Source: Bacteroidaceae bacterium
GTDB lineage: Bacteria; Bacteroidota; Bacteroidia; Bacteroidales; Bacteroidaceae
Reading direction: 5' to 3'
Assembly: GCA_017552435.1 (NCBI GenBank)
Contig: JAFZPZ010000027.1
Span: 1-64,000 of the forward strand
Length of the DNA: 64,000 nt
Under the pieces are notes generated by a model. The model had not been told where the DNA came from. It was given only the letters and a program-made list of their open reading frames with translations, and ran no database searches. This document shows, piece by piece, positions 29,839-39,401 of the stretch. How positions within the stretch are numbered: the stretch's first letter is position 1; the number at the start of each line of letters is the position of its first letter. A program made the translations under genes and the position numbers.

Positions 29839-30816
29839 ATGAGCAAGATTAAGACTATTGGCATCCTGACGTCGGGCGGCGATGCTCCCGGCATGAATGC
29901 AGCCATCCGCGCCGTGACACGTGCAGGCATCAGCAACGGATTCAACATAAAGGGCATCTACAGGGGTTACGACGGACTCATCAAGGGCGAAGTGAAAGAC
30001 TTCACCACCGAGGACGTGAGCGGTATCATCACCCGCGGCGGTACCATCCTGAAGACAGCCCGAAGCAAGGAGTTCATGACTCCCGAAGGCCGGCAGAAGG
30101 CCTACGAGACCTGCCAGAGGGAAGGAATAGACGCCCTGGTGGTCATCGGCGGCAACGGCTCGCTGACCGGTGCCCGTGACTTCGGCATGGAGCACGACTT
30201 TCCCGTCATCGGCCTGCCCGGCACTATCGACAACGACCTCTACGGCACCGACGCCACCATCGGTTACGACACGACGATGAACACCATCATGGAGTGTGTG
30301 GACCGCATCCGCGACACGGCCAACTCGCACGAGCGCATCTTCTTCGTCGAGGTGATGGGCCGCGATGCCGGCTTCCTGGCTCAGAACTGCGCCATCGCCT
30401 GTGGTGCCGAGGCTGCCATCGTGCCCGAGGAGACAACCGATGTGGACCAACTGGCAGCCTTCATGGGCCGCGGCATCCGCAAGTCGAAGAAGTCCTGCAT
30501 CGTCATCGTATCGGAGAGTCCGAAGTGCGGCGCCCTCTACTATGCCGACCGCGTGAAGAAGGAGTTCCCCGGCTTCGACGTGCGCGTTTCCATCCTGGGC
30601 CATCTGCAGCGCGGCGGCAGTCCGTCGGCTCGCGACCGCATCCTGGCCAGTTGCACGGGCGCAGGTGCCATCGAGGCCATCAAGCAGGGTCAGCGCAATA
30701 TTATGGTGGGCGTCAGGAACAACGAGGTGGTCTATGTGCCCTTCTCGGAATGCATCCGCACCGACAAGCGCTTCGACAAGCGTCTCATCACCGTGCTGGA
30801 CGAACTGAGCATTTAG
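29839..30816 (+). CDS. pfkA: 6-phosphofructokinase
   Basis: 325 aa, typical length. It phosphorylates fructose 6-phosphate in glycolysis. Motifs: [17 protein letters not shown] (nucleotide binding), LPGTIDND (catalytic Asp) and MGRDAGFLA. The loop that is GGDGS in E. coli PfkA reads GGNGS here (Asn106), while the following Gly, associated with ATP use over pyrophosphate, is kept. The PGT before IDND also fits an ATP-dependent enzyme. It lies before glycogen phosphorylase, so glycogen breakdown may feed it directly. Confidence 0.95.
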   Translation: MSKIKTIGILTSGGDAPGMNAAIRAVTRAGISNGFNIKGIYRGYDGLIKGEVKDFTTEDVSGIITRGGTILKTARSKEFMTPEGRQKAYETCQREGIDALVVIGGNGSLTGARDFGMEHDFPVIGLPGTIDNDLYGTDATIGYDTTMNTIMECVDRIRDTANSHERIFFVEVMGRDAGFLAQNCAIACGAEAAIVPEETTDVDQLAAFMGRGIRKSKKSCIVIVSESPKCGALYYADRVKKEFPGFDVRVSILGHLQRGGSPSARDRILASCTGAGAIEAIKQGQRNIMVGVRNNEVVYVPFSECIRTDKRFDKRLITVLDELSI

Positions 30817-30829
30817 GTGCGCTTCGCTA

Positions 30830-30868
<39 letters not shown>

Positions 30869-30872
30869 GGCT

Positions 30873-33440
30873 ATGAAGATAAAAGCAGATTACGCAAATG
30901 CACCACAGTGGCGGGTGCTGACCGTGAAGGCTACACTGCCCGATGAATTGAAGTGCCTGGACGAGATTGCCCACAATATGTGGTGGGTATGGAACTATGA
31001 GGCTCGCGACCTGTTCCGTGAACTGGACCCCCAGCTTTATCACGATGTGAAGCACAACCCCGTGATGCTCCTGGAACAACTCACCTATGCCCGCAAGGAG
31101 GAAATCCTGAAAGACAAGGCCCTGATGAAGCGCGTGAAGGATGTCTATGCCAGGTTCCGCAAGTATATGGATGTGGAGCCGGACAGGAGCCGTCCCTCTG
31201 TGGCCTATTTCTGTATGGAGTACGGCATCCACTCGGCCCTGAAGATATATAGCGGCGGCCTGGGAATGCTGGCCGGCGACTATGTGAAGGAAGCCAGCGA
31301 CAGCAACGTCGATATGTGTGCTGTGGGCTTCCTCTATCGGTTCGGCTATTTCACACAGAGCCTCTCGATGGACGGACAGCAGATTGCCAACTATGAGAGC
31401 CAGAACTTCGGGATGCTGCCCATCGAACGTCAGCTGGACGATAGCGGCAACCCCTTAGTGATAGACGTGCCCTACAACAACTATCAGGTTCATGCCTGCG
31501 TCTGGCGCGTGAATGTGGGCCGCGTGAAGCTCTATCTGCTGGACACCGACAACGAGATGAACTCGGAGTTCGACAAGCCCATCACTCACGCCCTGTATGG
31601 CGGCGACTGGGAGAATCGCCTGAAGCAGGAGATCCTGCTGGGCATCGGCGGCATGCTGCTGCTGAAGAAGCTGGGCATCAAGAAGGACATCTACCACTGC
31701 AACGAGGGTCACGCCGCGCTGTGCAACCTGCAGCGTCTGTGCGACTACATCGACGAAGGCCTGACGTTCAACCAAGCTATGGAACTGGTGCGTGCCTCGT
31801 CGCTCTATACCGTCCACACACCCGTGCCCGCCGGTCACGACTACTTCGAGGAGGGTCTCTTTGGGAAGTACATGGGTGGCTATCCCCAGAAGCTGGGTAT
31901 CACTTGGGACGAGTTCATCGGCATGGGTCGTACCAATCCTGATAATCATGAGGAGAAGTTCTGTATGTCAACCTTCGCCTGCAACACCTGTCAGGAGGTG
32001 AACGGCGTGTCGATGCTGCACGGTTGGGTGTCGCAGAAGATGTTCGCCAACATCTGGGCAGGCTACTACCCGGAGGAGAACCATGTGGGCTACGTCACCA
32101 ACGGCGTGCATTTCCCCACCTGGTGTGCCACCGAATGGCGCCAGATATATGCCAAGTACTTCGACGAGAAGCACCTCAGCGACCAGTCGAACGAGGAAAT
32201 CTGGCACGGCATCTACAATTGCCCAGACGAGGAGATATGGGCTACCCGCCAGACACTGAAGAAGAAACTCTTCGAATACGTTGCAGAGCAGTACCAGGAA
32301 ACCTGGCTGAAGAACCAGGGCGACCCGGCACGTGTGGTCAAACTCTTGGAACGGTTCAAACCGAACTCTCTGGTCATCGGTTTCTGCCGGCGTTTTGCCA
32401 CCTACAAGCGTGCCCATCTGCTATTCACCGACCTGGAGCGCCTGAGCCGCATCGTCAACAATCCCGAGCGCCCCGTCATCTTCCTCTTTGCCGGTAAGGC
32501 TCACCCCGCCGACGGCGCAGGACAGGGACTCATCAAGAAAATCTACGAAATCAGCCAGCGCCCTGAGTTCCAGGGCAGGATTATCTTCGTCGAGGACTAC
32601 GACTTCATGTTGGCCCGTCGGCTCGTCTCGGGTGTGGACATCTGGATGAATACGCCGACACGTCCGATGGAAGCCAGCGGCACCAGCGGCGAGAAGGCCG
32701 AGATGAACGGCGTCGTCAACCTCAGTGTGAAGGACGGCTGGTGGCTGGAGGGCTATCGCGAGGGTGCCGGATGGGCTCTGACCGAAAAGCGCACCTATCA
32801 GAACCAGGAGTATCAAGACCGTCTCGACGCCGCCACCATCTATACGCTGCTCGAAAACGAAATTGTACCTCTCTACTATAATAAGGACAAGAACGGCATC
32901 TCGAAGGGCTGGATCAAGGTCATCAAGAACTCCATCGCCCAGATTGCACCACACTACACGATGAAACGCCAGCTGGACGATTACTACAGCAAGTTCTACG
33001 AGAAGGAGGCCAAGCGCTTCCACGAGATTGCTGCGGACGGTTACCGTCTGGCCAAGGAAATTGCCCAGTGGAAGGAAACCGTTGCCGAGCGCTGGGAGGC
33101 CATCAGCGTAGTTAGCGCCGAATGGAACTTCCCGTGGGCAGGTGGCAAGGCTGGTCAGAAGTACCACCTGAAGTATGTCATCAACGAGCAGGGACTCGAC
33201 GATGCCGTCGGACTGGAGTTGGTCAACATCTATACCAACGACGAGGGCGAAGAGCGCATCTTCTCTGTCAAACCGCTGGAGATGACGGGTCACGAAGGTA
33301 ACAACTATACCTTCGAGGGCACTCATACTCCTCAACAGTCCGGTCAGTACCGAAGTGCCGTCCGAATGTATCCCAAGAACAAACTTTTGCCCCACCGTCA
33401 GGACTTCTGCTACGTCAAGTGGCTGGAACTGCCGGAATAA
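30873..33440 (+). CDS. glgP: Alpha-glucan (glycogen) phosphorylase
   Basis: 855 aa. It releases glucose 1-phosphate from glycogen or maltodextrin. An N-terminal DUF3417-like region ([20 protein letters not shown]) marks the short alpha-glucan phosphorylase subfamily. Further motifs: [36 protein letters not shown], and the PLP-site region [14 protein letters not shown] with its lysine near 612. The last 120 residues look like an added beta-rich domain. It is downstream of pfkA and separated from the convergent mannose-1-P guanylyltransferase by a hairpin. Confidence 0.95.
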   Translation: MKIKADYANAPQWRVLTVKATLPDELKCLDEIAHNMWWVWNYEARDLFRELDPQLYHDVKHNPVMLLEQLTYARKEEILKDKALMKRVKDVYARFRKYMDVEPDRSRPSVAYFCMEYGIHSALKIYSGGLGMLAGDYVKEASDSNVDMCAVGFLYRFGYFTQSLSMDGQQIANYESQNFGMLPIERQLDDSGNPLVIDVPYNNYQVHACVWRVNVGRVKLYLLDTDNEMNSEFDKPITHALYGGDWENRLKQEILLGIGGMLLLKKLGIKKDIYHCNEGHAALCNLQRLCDYIDEGLTFNQAMELVRASSLYTVHTPVPAGHDYFEEGLFGKYMGGYPQKLGITWDEFIGMGRTNPDNHEEKFCMSTFACNTCQEVNGVSMLHGWVSQKMFANIWAGYYPEENHVGYVTNGVHFPTWCATEWRQIYAKYFDEKHLSDQSNEEIWHGIYNCPDEEIWATRQTLKKKLFEYVAEQYQETWLKNQGDPARVVKLLERFKPNSLVIGFCRRFATYKRAHLLFTDLERLSRIVNNPERPVIFLFAGKAHPADGAGQGLIKKIYEISQRPEFQGRIIFVEDYDFMLARRLVSGVDIWMNTPTRPMEASGTSGEKAEMNGVVNLSVKDGWWLEGYREGAGWALTEKRTYQNQEYQDRLDAATIYTLLENEIVPLYYNKDKNGISKGWIKVIKNSIAQIAPHYTMKRQLDDYYSKFYEKEAKRFHEIAADGYRLAKEIAQWKETVAERWEAISVVSAEWNFPWAGGKAGQKYHLKYVINEQGLDDAVGLELVNIYTNDEGEERIFSVKPLEMTGHEGNNYTFEGTHTPQQSGQYRSAVRMYPKNKLLPHRQDFCYVKWLELPE

Positions 33441-33461
33441 AAGCTGAAGACTGAAGGGCAT

Positions 33462-33504
33462 AAAAAAGTTATGAGTTCATAGTTTAGGGCTATGAACTCA
33501 TAAC
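33462..33504 (-). terminator. Intrinsic terminator of the leftward greA-ManC cluster
   Basis: A perfect 15-bp stem (arms 33468-33482 and 33490-33504, GTTATGAGTTCATAG type, loop of 7) is followed on the minus strand by six T. It sits between convergent transcripts, where it terminates the leftward one. The arm sequence resembles agttcat heptads arranged in inverted orientation. Confidence 0.75.
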
Positions 33505-33529
33505 TATAATATAACCTATGACCTAAGAA

Positions 33530-34606
33530 CTATTTCTTAGGATCGCCAAACTTAGTATCTGTATGCATGCGTCGCATAGCGGCGATGTCCTGGCTGGGGC
33601 AAATCATGAGGATTTCACCCTCTTCGGCCACGACATAGTCATGCAATCCCTTGATAACCACTGTACGGCCTTTTGGCGTGCGGATGACATTCCCCGAGCA
33701 TTCGTAGAGGAAAGCTTTGGTGTCGAGCAGGACGTTGCCATTGGCATCGCAGGGAGCATCCTTGCCGATGCTGGCCCAGGTGCCTATGTCCGCCCATCCA
33801 AAGTGTCCACGTTGCACATAGACCTGACTGCTGCGCTCCAGGATGCTGACGTCCATATTGTAGTTGGGCAGCATGCTGAAGAATTCCGGCACAAGCTTTG
33901 GGTCGGAGCTCTCGGCCTCTGCCATCATGCGCGGAATCTCCACTCTGTACTCGGGGACGAGCATGAACAGATTGTCGAGCATGACGCGTGTGCTGAAGCA
34001 CAGCAAACCTGTATTCCATAGGAAGTCGCCCTCCTGAATGAAAACATTGGCGAAGTCGGAGTCGGGCTTCTCGGTGAATGACTTGACAGGGAAGATGTCG
34101 CCGGAAAGCGGCTTTTCGTCGGCCATCTGGATATAGCCGTAGCCTGTCTCGGGGCGTGAGGGTGTAATGCCCATCACGAGCAGCCCATCGTTCTGGCTGA
34201 CGAAATCCAACCCGGCAAGCACATCCTGCCGATACTGCTCTTCGCGCAGGATAATCTGGTCGGAAGGCGTGACGAAAAGGACGGAGTTGGGGTCTTGCTT
34301 GGCCAGAAAGACCGAGCCCCAAGCCACAGCAGCAAGCGTTCCTCGGCGTAACGGCTCTTCCAGGATATGCATGTCATCTACCTCGGGCAGTTGTTCATAG
34401 ACAAGCGGCAGATAGTCAACAATGGTGCTGACGTAGATGTGCGAAGGGTCGATGAACTGTGCAACACGGTCGTAGGTCTGCTGCAACAGAGTGCGCCCCG
34501 TGCCGAAGAGGTCGAGGAACTGCTTGGGCTTTACCGTACGGCTAATGGGCCAAAGACGACTGCCGTTGCCACCAGCCAAGATGAGACAATATTTATTGTC
34601 GGCCAT
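33530..34606 (-). CDS. Mannose-1-phosphate guanylyltransferase
   Basis: 358 aa. It forms GDP-mannose from mannose 1-phosphate and GTP. The pyrophosphorylase motif LILAGGNGSRLWPISRTVKPKQFL is at the N terminus, and FVTPSDQII and FTEKPD follow. It lacks the C-terminal phosphomannose isomerase domain found in longer ManC proteins. It lies 5 bp after the SGNH hydrolase in the same leftward cluster. GDP-mannose supplies capsule and O-glycan synthesis. Confidence 0.94.
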   Translation of the reverse strand: MADNKYCLILAGGNGSRLWPISRTVKPKQFLDLFGTGRTLLQQTYDRVAQFIDPSHIYVSTIVDYLPLVYEQLPEVDDMHILEEPLRRGTLAAVAWGSVFLAKQDPNSVLFVTPSDQIILREEQYRQDVLAGLDFVSQNDGLLVMGITPSRPETGYGYIQMADEKPLSGDIFPVKSFTEKPDSDFANVFIQEGDFLWNTGLLCFSTRVMLDNLFMLVPEYRVEIPRMMAEAESSDPKLVPEFFSMLPNYNMDVSILERSSQVYVQRGHFGWADIGTWASIGKDAPCDANGNVLLDTKAFLYECSGNVIRTPKGRTVVIKGLHDYVVAEEGEILMICPSQDIAAMRRMHTDTKFGDPKK

Positions 34607-34611
34607 GAGAA

Positions 34612-35304
34612 TTAGCGCAGTTTCTTAATGACAGGCAGCAGGAGATTCTCCATAACCTCGTAGCCCTTTTTGTTGGGGTGAACGGCAGGAGTGTCCTCGC
34701 CCAGTTCGGGCTTCATGCCACTGCCGTCTTCGGCAACCAAAGCGCTGAAATAATCAACATAGGGAATTTTGTTGGCATCGGCGTAAGCCTTGACGCGGGC
34801 ATTGAGGCTGCGAATCTTGTCCATAGCATCGGTGATGTTGGGATGCCAGTTGAAGCCGGCTGCAGGAAGACAGCTGGTCAGGATGACCTTGCACTTGTGG
34901 TAGCGAGCCAGTTCGACCATCGAAAGGACGTTGCCATAGGTGAGATCCTCGTTGTAGGCACCAGTATTCTCTGCAACGTCGTTAGTACCGTAGTTGATGA
35001 CTACGACCTTGGGTTGCAGGTTGATGACATCCTCGCGGAAGCGGAGCAGGAACTGATAGCTGGTCTGCCCGCCGATGCCACGACCAATCAGGTTGTTGTC
35101 CTTGAAGAATTCGGGACGCTTGCCTGGCCATCCGTCGGTGATGGAGTTGCCCATCAGAACGACGCGCTTCTCGCCCTTGGCGGGAGCACCGAGTTCCTTG
35201 TTGGCGTTGGCGTAACGTTTCCAGTTAGCGAAATCGTGTTTCTGAGCTTGTGTGCCGAGTGCGATGCTGAGCAGTGCAACAGCGGCAATGATTCTTGTCT
35301 TCAT
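34612..35304 (-). CDS. Secreted SGNH/GDSL hydrolase
   Basis: 230 aa with a signal peptide (MKTRIIAAVALLSIALGTQA). SGNH blocks: VVLMGNSITDGW (Ser54), GIGGQTS (Gly), YGTNDVAENTG (Asn) and the Asp-His pair in EDTPAVHPNKKGYEVM. These enzymes are esterases, often deacetylating glycans. Substrate unknown. It is in a cluster with HIT and guanylyltransferase genes. Confidence 0.9.
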   Translation of the reverse strand: MKTRIIAAVALLSIALGTQAQKHDFANWKRYANANKELGAPAKGEKRVVLMGNSITDGWPGKRPEFFKDNNLIGRGIGGQTSYQFLLRFREDVINLQPKVVVINYGTNDVAENTGAYNEDLTYGNVLSMVELARYHKCKVILTSCLPAAGFNWHPNITDAMDKIRSLNARVKAYADANKIPYVDYFSALVAEDGSGMKPELGEDTPAVHPNKKGYEVMENLLLPVIKKLR

Positions 35305-35324
35305 GATTTATTGTTGTTAATTGT

Positions 35325-35374
35325 TATGGGGCTAATGGGGCCTATGGGGCCTATGGGCCTTATGGGCCGAATGG
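35325..35374. repeat. 9-nt word array (cctatgggg) between SGNH and HIT genes
   Basis: atggggcta, atggggcct, atggggcct, atgggcctt, atgggccga: period 9, filling the gap. Confidence 0.8.
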
Positions 35375-35375
35375 G

Positions 35376-35771
35376 TTATTTAATTTCTTTTCTGATACTC
35401 TCTGCAATCTGTTCGAACTCCTCGGGAGTGAGTTTGAGATGCGGGTTTGTAAAACGCATATCGGCTTCGGACTGCATGGGAACGAGATGGATATGTGCGT
35501 GGGGCACTTCCAACCCGAGTACGCATTGTCCGACTTTGACGCAAGGAATGGCGCGCTTGATGGCAAGGGCCACTTTCTTTGCAAAGACTTGGAGTCCTGC
35601 CAGTTCATCGTCCTCAAGGTCGAAGATATAATCTACCTCGCGCTTGGGAATAACCAGAGTATGTCCCTTCTGCAGGGGACTGATGTCGAGAAAGGCGTAG
35701 TAACGCTCATCCTCAGCAATCTTGTAGCTCGGTATCTCGCCGGCTACAATGCGGGAGAAAATGCTTGGCAT
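35376..35771 (-). CDS. HIT family protein (HINT-type nucleotide hydrolase)
   Basis: 131 aa. The histidine triad appears as VPHAHIHLVPM, and the N-terminal IFSRIVAGEIPSYKIAED block is characteristic. It hydrolyses nucleoside phosphoramidates or related adducts; the physiological substrate is unclear. It lies between greA and the SGNH gene. Confidence 0.94.
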   Translation of the reverse strand: MPSIFSRIVAGEIPSYKIAEDERYYAFLDISPLQKGHTLVIPKREVDYIFDLEDDELAGLQVFAKKVALAIKRAIPCVKVGQCVLGLEVPHAHIHLVPMQSEADMRFTNPHLKLTPEEFEQIAESIRKEIK

Positions 35772-35812
35772 TTTTGGATGAAGGATTAAAGATTAAGGAA
35801 TAGGAATTGGTG

Positions 35813-36280
35813 TTAATCAAAAGTGATGCTGACTACTTCGAGTTGAATTGTGCCCTGGGGCACTTTAATCTCTGCTATGTCGCCCACTTTCTTGCCGAGC
35901 AGGCCTTTGGCGATAGGTGTCTCCACGCTAATCTTTCCGCTCTTGAGGTCTGCCTCTGTGGCGCTGACGATGGTGTATTTCATCGTCATTTTGTTCTTTA
36001 CGTTGCGCAGTTCTACGGTAGAAAGAATCTGTACGGTGCTAGTGTCAAGGTGTGTGGTGTCGATAATCTTCGCCTCGATGATTGTCTTCTTGAGCATAGC
36101 AATCTCAGTTTCCAGTTTGCCCTGCCATTCTTTTGCCGCATCGTACTCGGCATTCTCTGAGAGGTCGCCTTTGTCACGGGCCTCTGCGATGGCAGCACTT
36201 GCGGCGGGGCGGTCGATGCTTTCCATGTGCTGCAACTTGGCCACGAGCTCGTCGTAGCCCTTCTGTGTCATATAAGCCAT
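35813..36280 (-). CDS. greA: Transcription elongation factor GreA
   Basis: 155 aa. An N-terminal coiled coil (about 10-75, with the acidic tip DKGDLSENAEYDAAKE that reaches the polymerase active site) precedes a C-terminal FKBP-like domain (TPIAKGLLGKKVGDIAEIKVP). It stimulates transcript cleavage in backtracked RNA polymerase. Its leader (from a strong promoter at 36407) contains an intrinsic terminator, suggesting attenuation. Confidence 0.96.
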   Translation of the reverse strand: MAYMTQKGYDELVAKLQHMESIDRPAASAAIAEARDKGDLSENAEYDAAKEWQGKLETEIAMLKKTIIEAKIIDTTHLDTSTVQILSTVELRNVKNKMTMKYTIVSATEADLKSGKISVETPIAKGLLGKKVGDIAEIKVPQGTIQLEVVSITFD

Positions 36281-36338
36281 TTATAGTTTGTTTTAGTTAT
36301 ACATTATCTATTATTATATAGCCTTTCGGCGAAACACG

Positions 36339-36375
36339 AAAAAAAGAAGAATCCTGACCGATGGCCAGAACCCTT
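36339..36375 (-). terminator. Intrinsic terminator inside the greA leader (attenuator or sRNA end)
   Basis: On the minus strand, AAGGGTTCTGGCC (36375-36363), loop ATC, and GGTCAGGATTCTT (36359-36347) can form a 13-bp stem with some G-U pairs, followed by C and seven T. It lies about 60 nt after the expected transcription start and about 60 nt before the greA ATG. Confidence 0.75.
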
Positions 36376-36406
36376 GTCTTTCTACCATATTTATGTTTAT
36401 CGGATG

Positions 36407-36437
36407 CAAAGGTAGGACTATTTTCCCAAACTGCAAA
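36407..36437 (-). promoter_or_regulatory. Complete Bacteroidetes promoter for the greA leader
   Basis: TACCTTTG at 36414-36407 with a TTTG at 36437-36434, spaced by exactly 19 nt. Transcription would begin near 36400, 120 nt before the greA ATG. Confidence 0.8.
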
Positions 36438-36533
36438 CTTTTTTGCAAGAAAAACGCTCATTAGGGGAGAATTATGCCTTCTCGAGCAAGCGAAACCGCC
36501 AATTTTCCTGCAAAAAGCTGTTTTTGGTGATGC

Positions 36534-37661
36534 CTATTTCAGCATTTTGTATTTGCCGCCGACAAGCATCTGAACGGCACCTTTCATTTCAAGTGAAAAG
36601 AGGAGGCTGGAGAGTTCTCCGACAGGGATATTCGTCTCGACAGCAAGGATGTTTATCTGCTTGCTGTCATCTTTCGAGAGAGCACGCAGGATACGTTGCT
36701 CTTCCTCGGAATAGTCGGCAAGGAATTCCTGCTGTACGCCTTCGGAGAGCATTTGTTGGTGTTGCATGTCGTCTGTCCATCCCATTGCCAGACAGAAGTC
36801 CTCGGCACCGGTGAGAAGAGAGGCACTGTTCGAACTGATAAGCCGGTTGCAGCCAGCCGAGTGCGTGTCGTGGATGCGCCCGGGGAAAGCCCACACCTGA
36901 CGGTCATAGCTGACGGCGATGTCTGCTGTAATGAGCGAACCGCCTTTCGTTGCACTTTCCACCACGATGACGGCATCCGTCATGCCAGCCACGATGCGGT
37001 TGCGTTGTACAAAGTTGCGTTTGTCAATCGGCGTGCCGGACATATACTCTGTGAGAACACCACCCTGACCGACCATCTGTTTCGCTGTGTCTCGATGATA
37101 GCGCGGATAGATCTGGTCCAATCCATGCGCCAGGACTCCCACTGTATCGAGTCCGTTGTCTAGAGCCGCCCGATGGCAATGTACATCAACACCGTAAGCC
37201 AGGCCGCTCACCACAAGTGCATCGGGGCATAGCATCTTCAGGTCGCACACAAAAGAACGGCAGAGGTCTTTGCCGTACGAGGTTATCTGTCGGGTGCCGA
37301 CCATACTGACGATGTGACGGGCGTTCAGGTCGGCTGTGCCTCGATAGTAGAGCAGAACTGGCGCATCGACGCAGTTCTGCAGACGCTGGGGATAAGCCTC
37401 GTCATTGATGCCTAGGCATTGTATGCTCCCCTTTCGGCAGAAAGCCAACTCTTGCTCGGCGCGAGTCAGGTGGCTATCCATCGCGGCCAAAGCATCGAGC
37501 GTATTCTGTGATGCGGCTGTCAGGAGTTCTCGCAGCGATTTGCGGTTCTCATAGACAGCCGTGGCTGATCCCAGTTCCTCGATGAGCAGATGCAGGTTGG
37601 TCAGACTGAGCGACGGCACCTGCGTCAACGCCATCATGTATAGGGTCTCTTGCTCTGTCAT
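36534..37661 (-). CDS. dprA: DNA-processing protein DprA
   Basis: 375 aa. A SAM-like N-terminal domain is followed by the DprA Rossmann domain with GTR (VSMVGTRQITSYGKDL), VVSGLAYGVDVHCHRAAL, and VVVESATKGGSLITADIA. A C-terminal winged helix (about 325-375) ends the protein. DprA protects incoming single-stranded DNA and loads RecA during transformation. It overlaps the thioesterase gene by ATGA. Confidence 0.94.
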   Translation of the reverse strand: MTEQETLYMMALTQVPSLSLTNLHLLIEELGSATAVYENRKSLRELLTAASQNTLDALAAMDSHLTRAEQELAFCRKGSIQCLGINDEAYPQRLQNCVDAPVLLYYRGTADLNARHIVSMVGTRQITSYGKDLCRSFVCDLKMLCPDALVVSGLAYGVDVHCHRAALDNGLDTVGVLAHGLDQIYPRYHRDTAKQMVGQGGVLTEYMSGTPIDKRNFVQRNRIVAGMTDAVIVVESATKGGSLITADIAVSYDRQVWAFPGRIHDTHSAGCNRLISSNSASLLTGAEDFCLAMGWTDDMQHQQMLSEGVQQEFLADYSEEEQRILRALSKDDSKQINILAVETNIPVGELSSLLFSLEMKGAVQMLVGGKYKMLK

Positions 37662-38065
37662 GATTCAGAGTAATAGGGAATCAACTTGTCTTCCAGCTCT
37701 GGGCAGCGACTCAGTTTGCCGTTCACGAGGCAGACAGTATCGACTGTGCCGCGGGCCGCCAACTTCATGTCAGAGAGGCGGTAGATGTCTTGGCGGAAAA
37801 CGTAGCGAAGACCTTCCTGCCGAATGTTCAGACAGGAAAGAAACTCATCACGACTCCGCAGCGGTGTCTTGTAGGCAATCGTGACACGCGCCACCACAGC
37901 ATCTATGCCTCGGTCGTGCATATCGGCAAAACTGATGCCAGCCTCAAGCAGAAATTCATGGCGTGTGTGTTCCATGTAGTGCTGATAGTTGGCATTGTTG
38001 ACAATTCCCTCCAGGTCGCACTCATAGTCGCGCACCTTCATCTTCAGTTCGTATGCGTATTTCAT
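37658..38065 (-). CDS. Acyl-CoA thioesterase, hotdog fold (YbgC/FadM type)
   Basis: 135 aa. The 4HBT motif VRDYECDLEGIVNNANYQHYMEHTRHEFL carries the catalytic Asp. It hydrolyses acyl-CoA thioesters. It sits between DUF2851 and dprA in a leftward operon, with a 4-bp overlap to dprA. Confidence 0.9.
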   Translation of the reverse strand: MKYAYELKMKVRDYECDLEGIVNNANYQHYMEHTRHEFLLEAGISFADMHDRGIDAVVARVTIAYKTPLRSRDEFLSCLNIRQEGLRYVFRQDIYRLSDMKLAARGTVDTVCLVNGKLSRCPELEDKLIPYYSES

Positions 38066-38069
38066 TTCT

Positions 38070-38100
38070 CTAATCCCTAATCCTTAATCCCTAATCCTTT
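38070..38100. repeat. Heptanucleotide array (taatccc / taatcct) spanning the DUF2851 stop codon
   Basis: taatccc, taatcct, taatccc, taatcct. On the minus strand the array gives the last residues and stop codon of the DUF2851 gene (KRIRD-stop), and it also forms the thioesterase leader. Confidence 0.8.
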
Positions 38101-39307
38101 TCAGGTATTCATATCCAAAGCGGCAACGAAGGCAGTCGATGCGGTCGCAATACTGGCGTTTGAGTTGTATGAGTGCCTGACTGTCGGCTGCGGTGCTGAA
38201 GGTCAGCCCGCAAGCCTGCCATTGTCGCAAGATGTAATTGTTCTCGGCCGGTAATTCCTCCAGGAGGCGAATGGCGCGCATGCAGATATCCTCGTCGCCG
38301 ATATGGCGACCGTATGCAAAAAGCAGCGGCACAACCGTGTTGATAATGAGGAGGCGTCGGCTGTTGGCTGTGGTTCCCTTCACCGTCAGACATCCTTGCA
38401 GTTCTTCGATGCTCTTTGCCTCAAGGAGTTTGCTCATCTGGGTTTTGCCGTTGTGATAGAGCTCTGATATCTGCAGGATGCGCATAAAGGGGAAGTTCTT
38501 GGGGCGTGTGCGGAGGAAACGCCAGTCGGAGCGTTGCATCGATTCTCCCAGACTGAATTTGTGTTTGAGATAAGCAAACTCCTGCTGGAGCAGTTGGACT
38601 TCCTTGTCACTTCTCACCGCTAGAACCTCGTCGATGAGACCTGCCATCCCGAGGAAGAGCGCTTCTATCTGGAAGAGGTTGTCGCGATGTTTGCCTGCCG
38701 CCTGTAGTGGAATCCTCATGGCCCACCGTTCGAAGGCATCGCCATTGAGGCCGAAGCCAAAACTGCGGCTCAGCGTGACGAATGTGGCGCGTTCCCAGTC
38801 GCCTCCGGTCCTGTTAGCCCTTTCCGCCACCAACTCCGAGCGTTCCTTCAAGCGCTCCACGAGCAAGGCATCCATCCACTGGTGCACTTTCATCGTCGGT
38901 ACTGTCGGGATGATGCGGTGACAGCGCGGATAGTCCTCCGTCCGGCACAGCTCTTCGTAGCTTTGGCGGATGCCGTGAGGGATGTCGAGTCGCACCTGGG
39001 GTATCGTCTTGCCCTCAGCATTCTTCACCTCCCCGTCTATTTCGCCCACAACATGCAGGATGACGCTGTTGTAGGCCGGGTCGTTGTCGTGGCTGTGCCT
39101 GTACCAGTCCGACGAACGCAGATGCACCTCGACGTTGCCTGCCCAAAGCGTGCCGCCCAGCCGTATCTTGGCGTTGAAGAAATCCGGTCCTTGGTCGTGA
39201 TTGTGCAGGCCCGGATCGATGACCTCGATTTCCTGCCCGTCGGATGTGGTAAGCGTCTTCAGGGGAAGTATCTTGTGCTTCCAGACATAGTGCAGCAGCT
39301 TTTCCAT
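38084..39307 (-). CDS. DUF2851 family protein
   Basis: 407 aa, soluble. The N-terminal block (LLHYVWKHKILPLKTLTTSDGQEIEVIDPGLHNHDQGPDF-like, with NAKIRLGGTLWAGNVEVHLRSSDWYRH) is typical of DUF2851, found mainly in Bacteroidetes; the function is not established. It is the first gene of a cluster with a thioesterase and dprA, and diverges from dapB. Its last five residues are encoded by a heptad array. Confidence 0.88.
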   Translation of the reverse strand: MEKLLHYVWKHKILPLKTLTTSDGQEIEVIDPGLHNHDQGPDFFNAKIRLGGTLWAGNVEVHLRSSDWYRHSHDNDPAYNSVILHVVGEIDGEVKNAEGKTIPQVRLDIPHGIRQSYEELCRTEDYPRCHRIIPTVPTMKVHQWMDALLVERLKERSELVAERANRTGGDWERATFVTLSRSFGFGLNGDAFERWAMRIPLQAAGKHRDNLFQIEALFLGMAGLIDEVLAVRSDKEVQLLQQEFAYLKHKFSLGESMQRSDWRFLRTRPKNFPFMRILQISELYHNGKTQMSKLLEAKSIEELQGCLTVKGTTANSRRLLIINTVVPLLFAYGRHIGDEDICMRAIRLLEELPAENNYILRQWQACGLTFSTAADSQALIQLKRQYCDRIDCLRCRFGYEYLKRIRD

Positions 39308-39341
39308 CCTTATTTTGGCTCCGTTAACTTATTTTGTGAAA

Positions 39342-39349
39342 CAAAAGTA
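39342..39349 (-). promoter_or_regulatory. -7 box (TACTTTTG) for DUF2851-thioesterase-dprA
   Basis: TACTTTTG on the minus strand, 34 bp before the ATG at 39307. It diverges from the dapB box 22 bp away. Confidence 0.65.
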
Positions 39350-39371
39350 CGCATAATTTGGCGAAAAGCAT

Positions 39372-39379
39372 TACTTTTG
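39372..39379 (+). promoter_or_regulatory. -7 box (TACTTTTG) for dapB
   Basis: TACTTTTG followed by CA, 22 bp before the dapB ATG at 39402. Confidence 0.7.
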
Positions 39380-39401
39380 CACGAGAATTATTACAAAAGG
39401 C

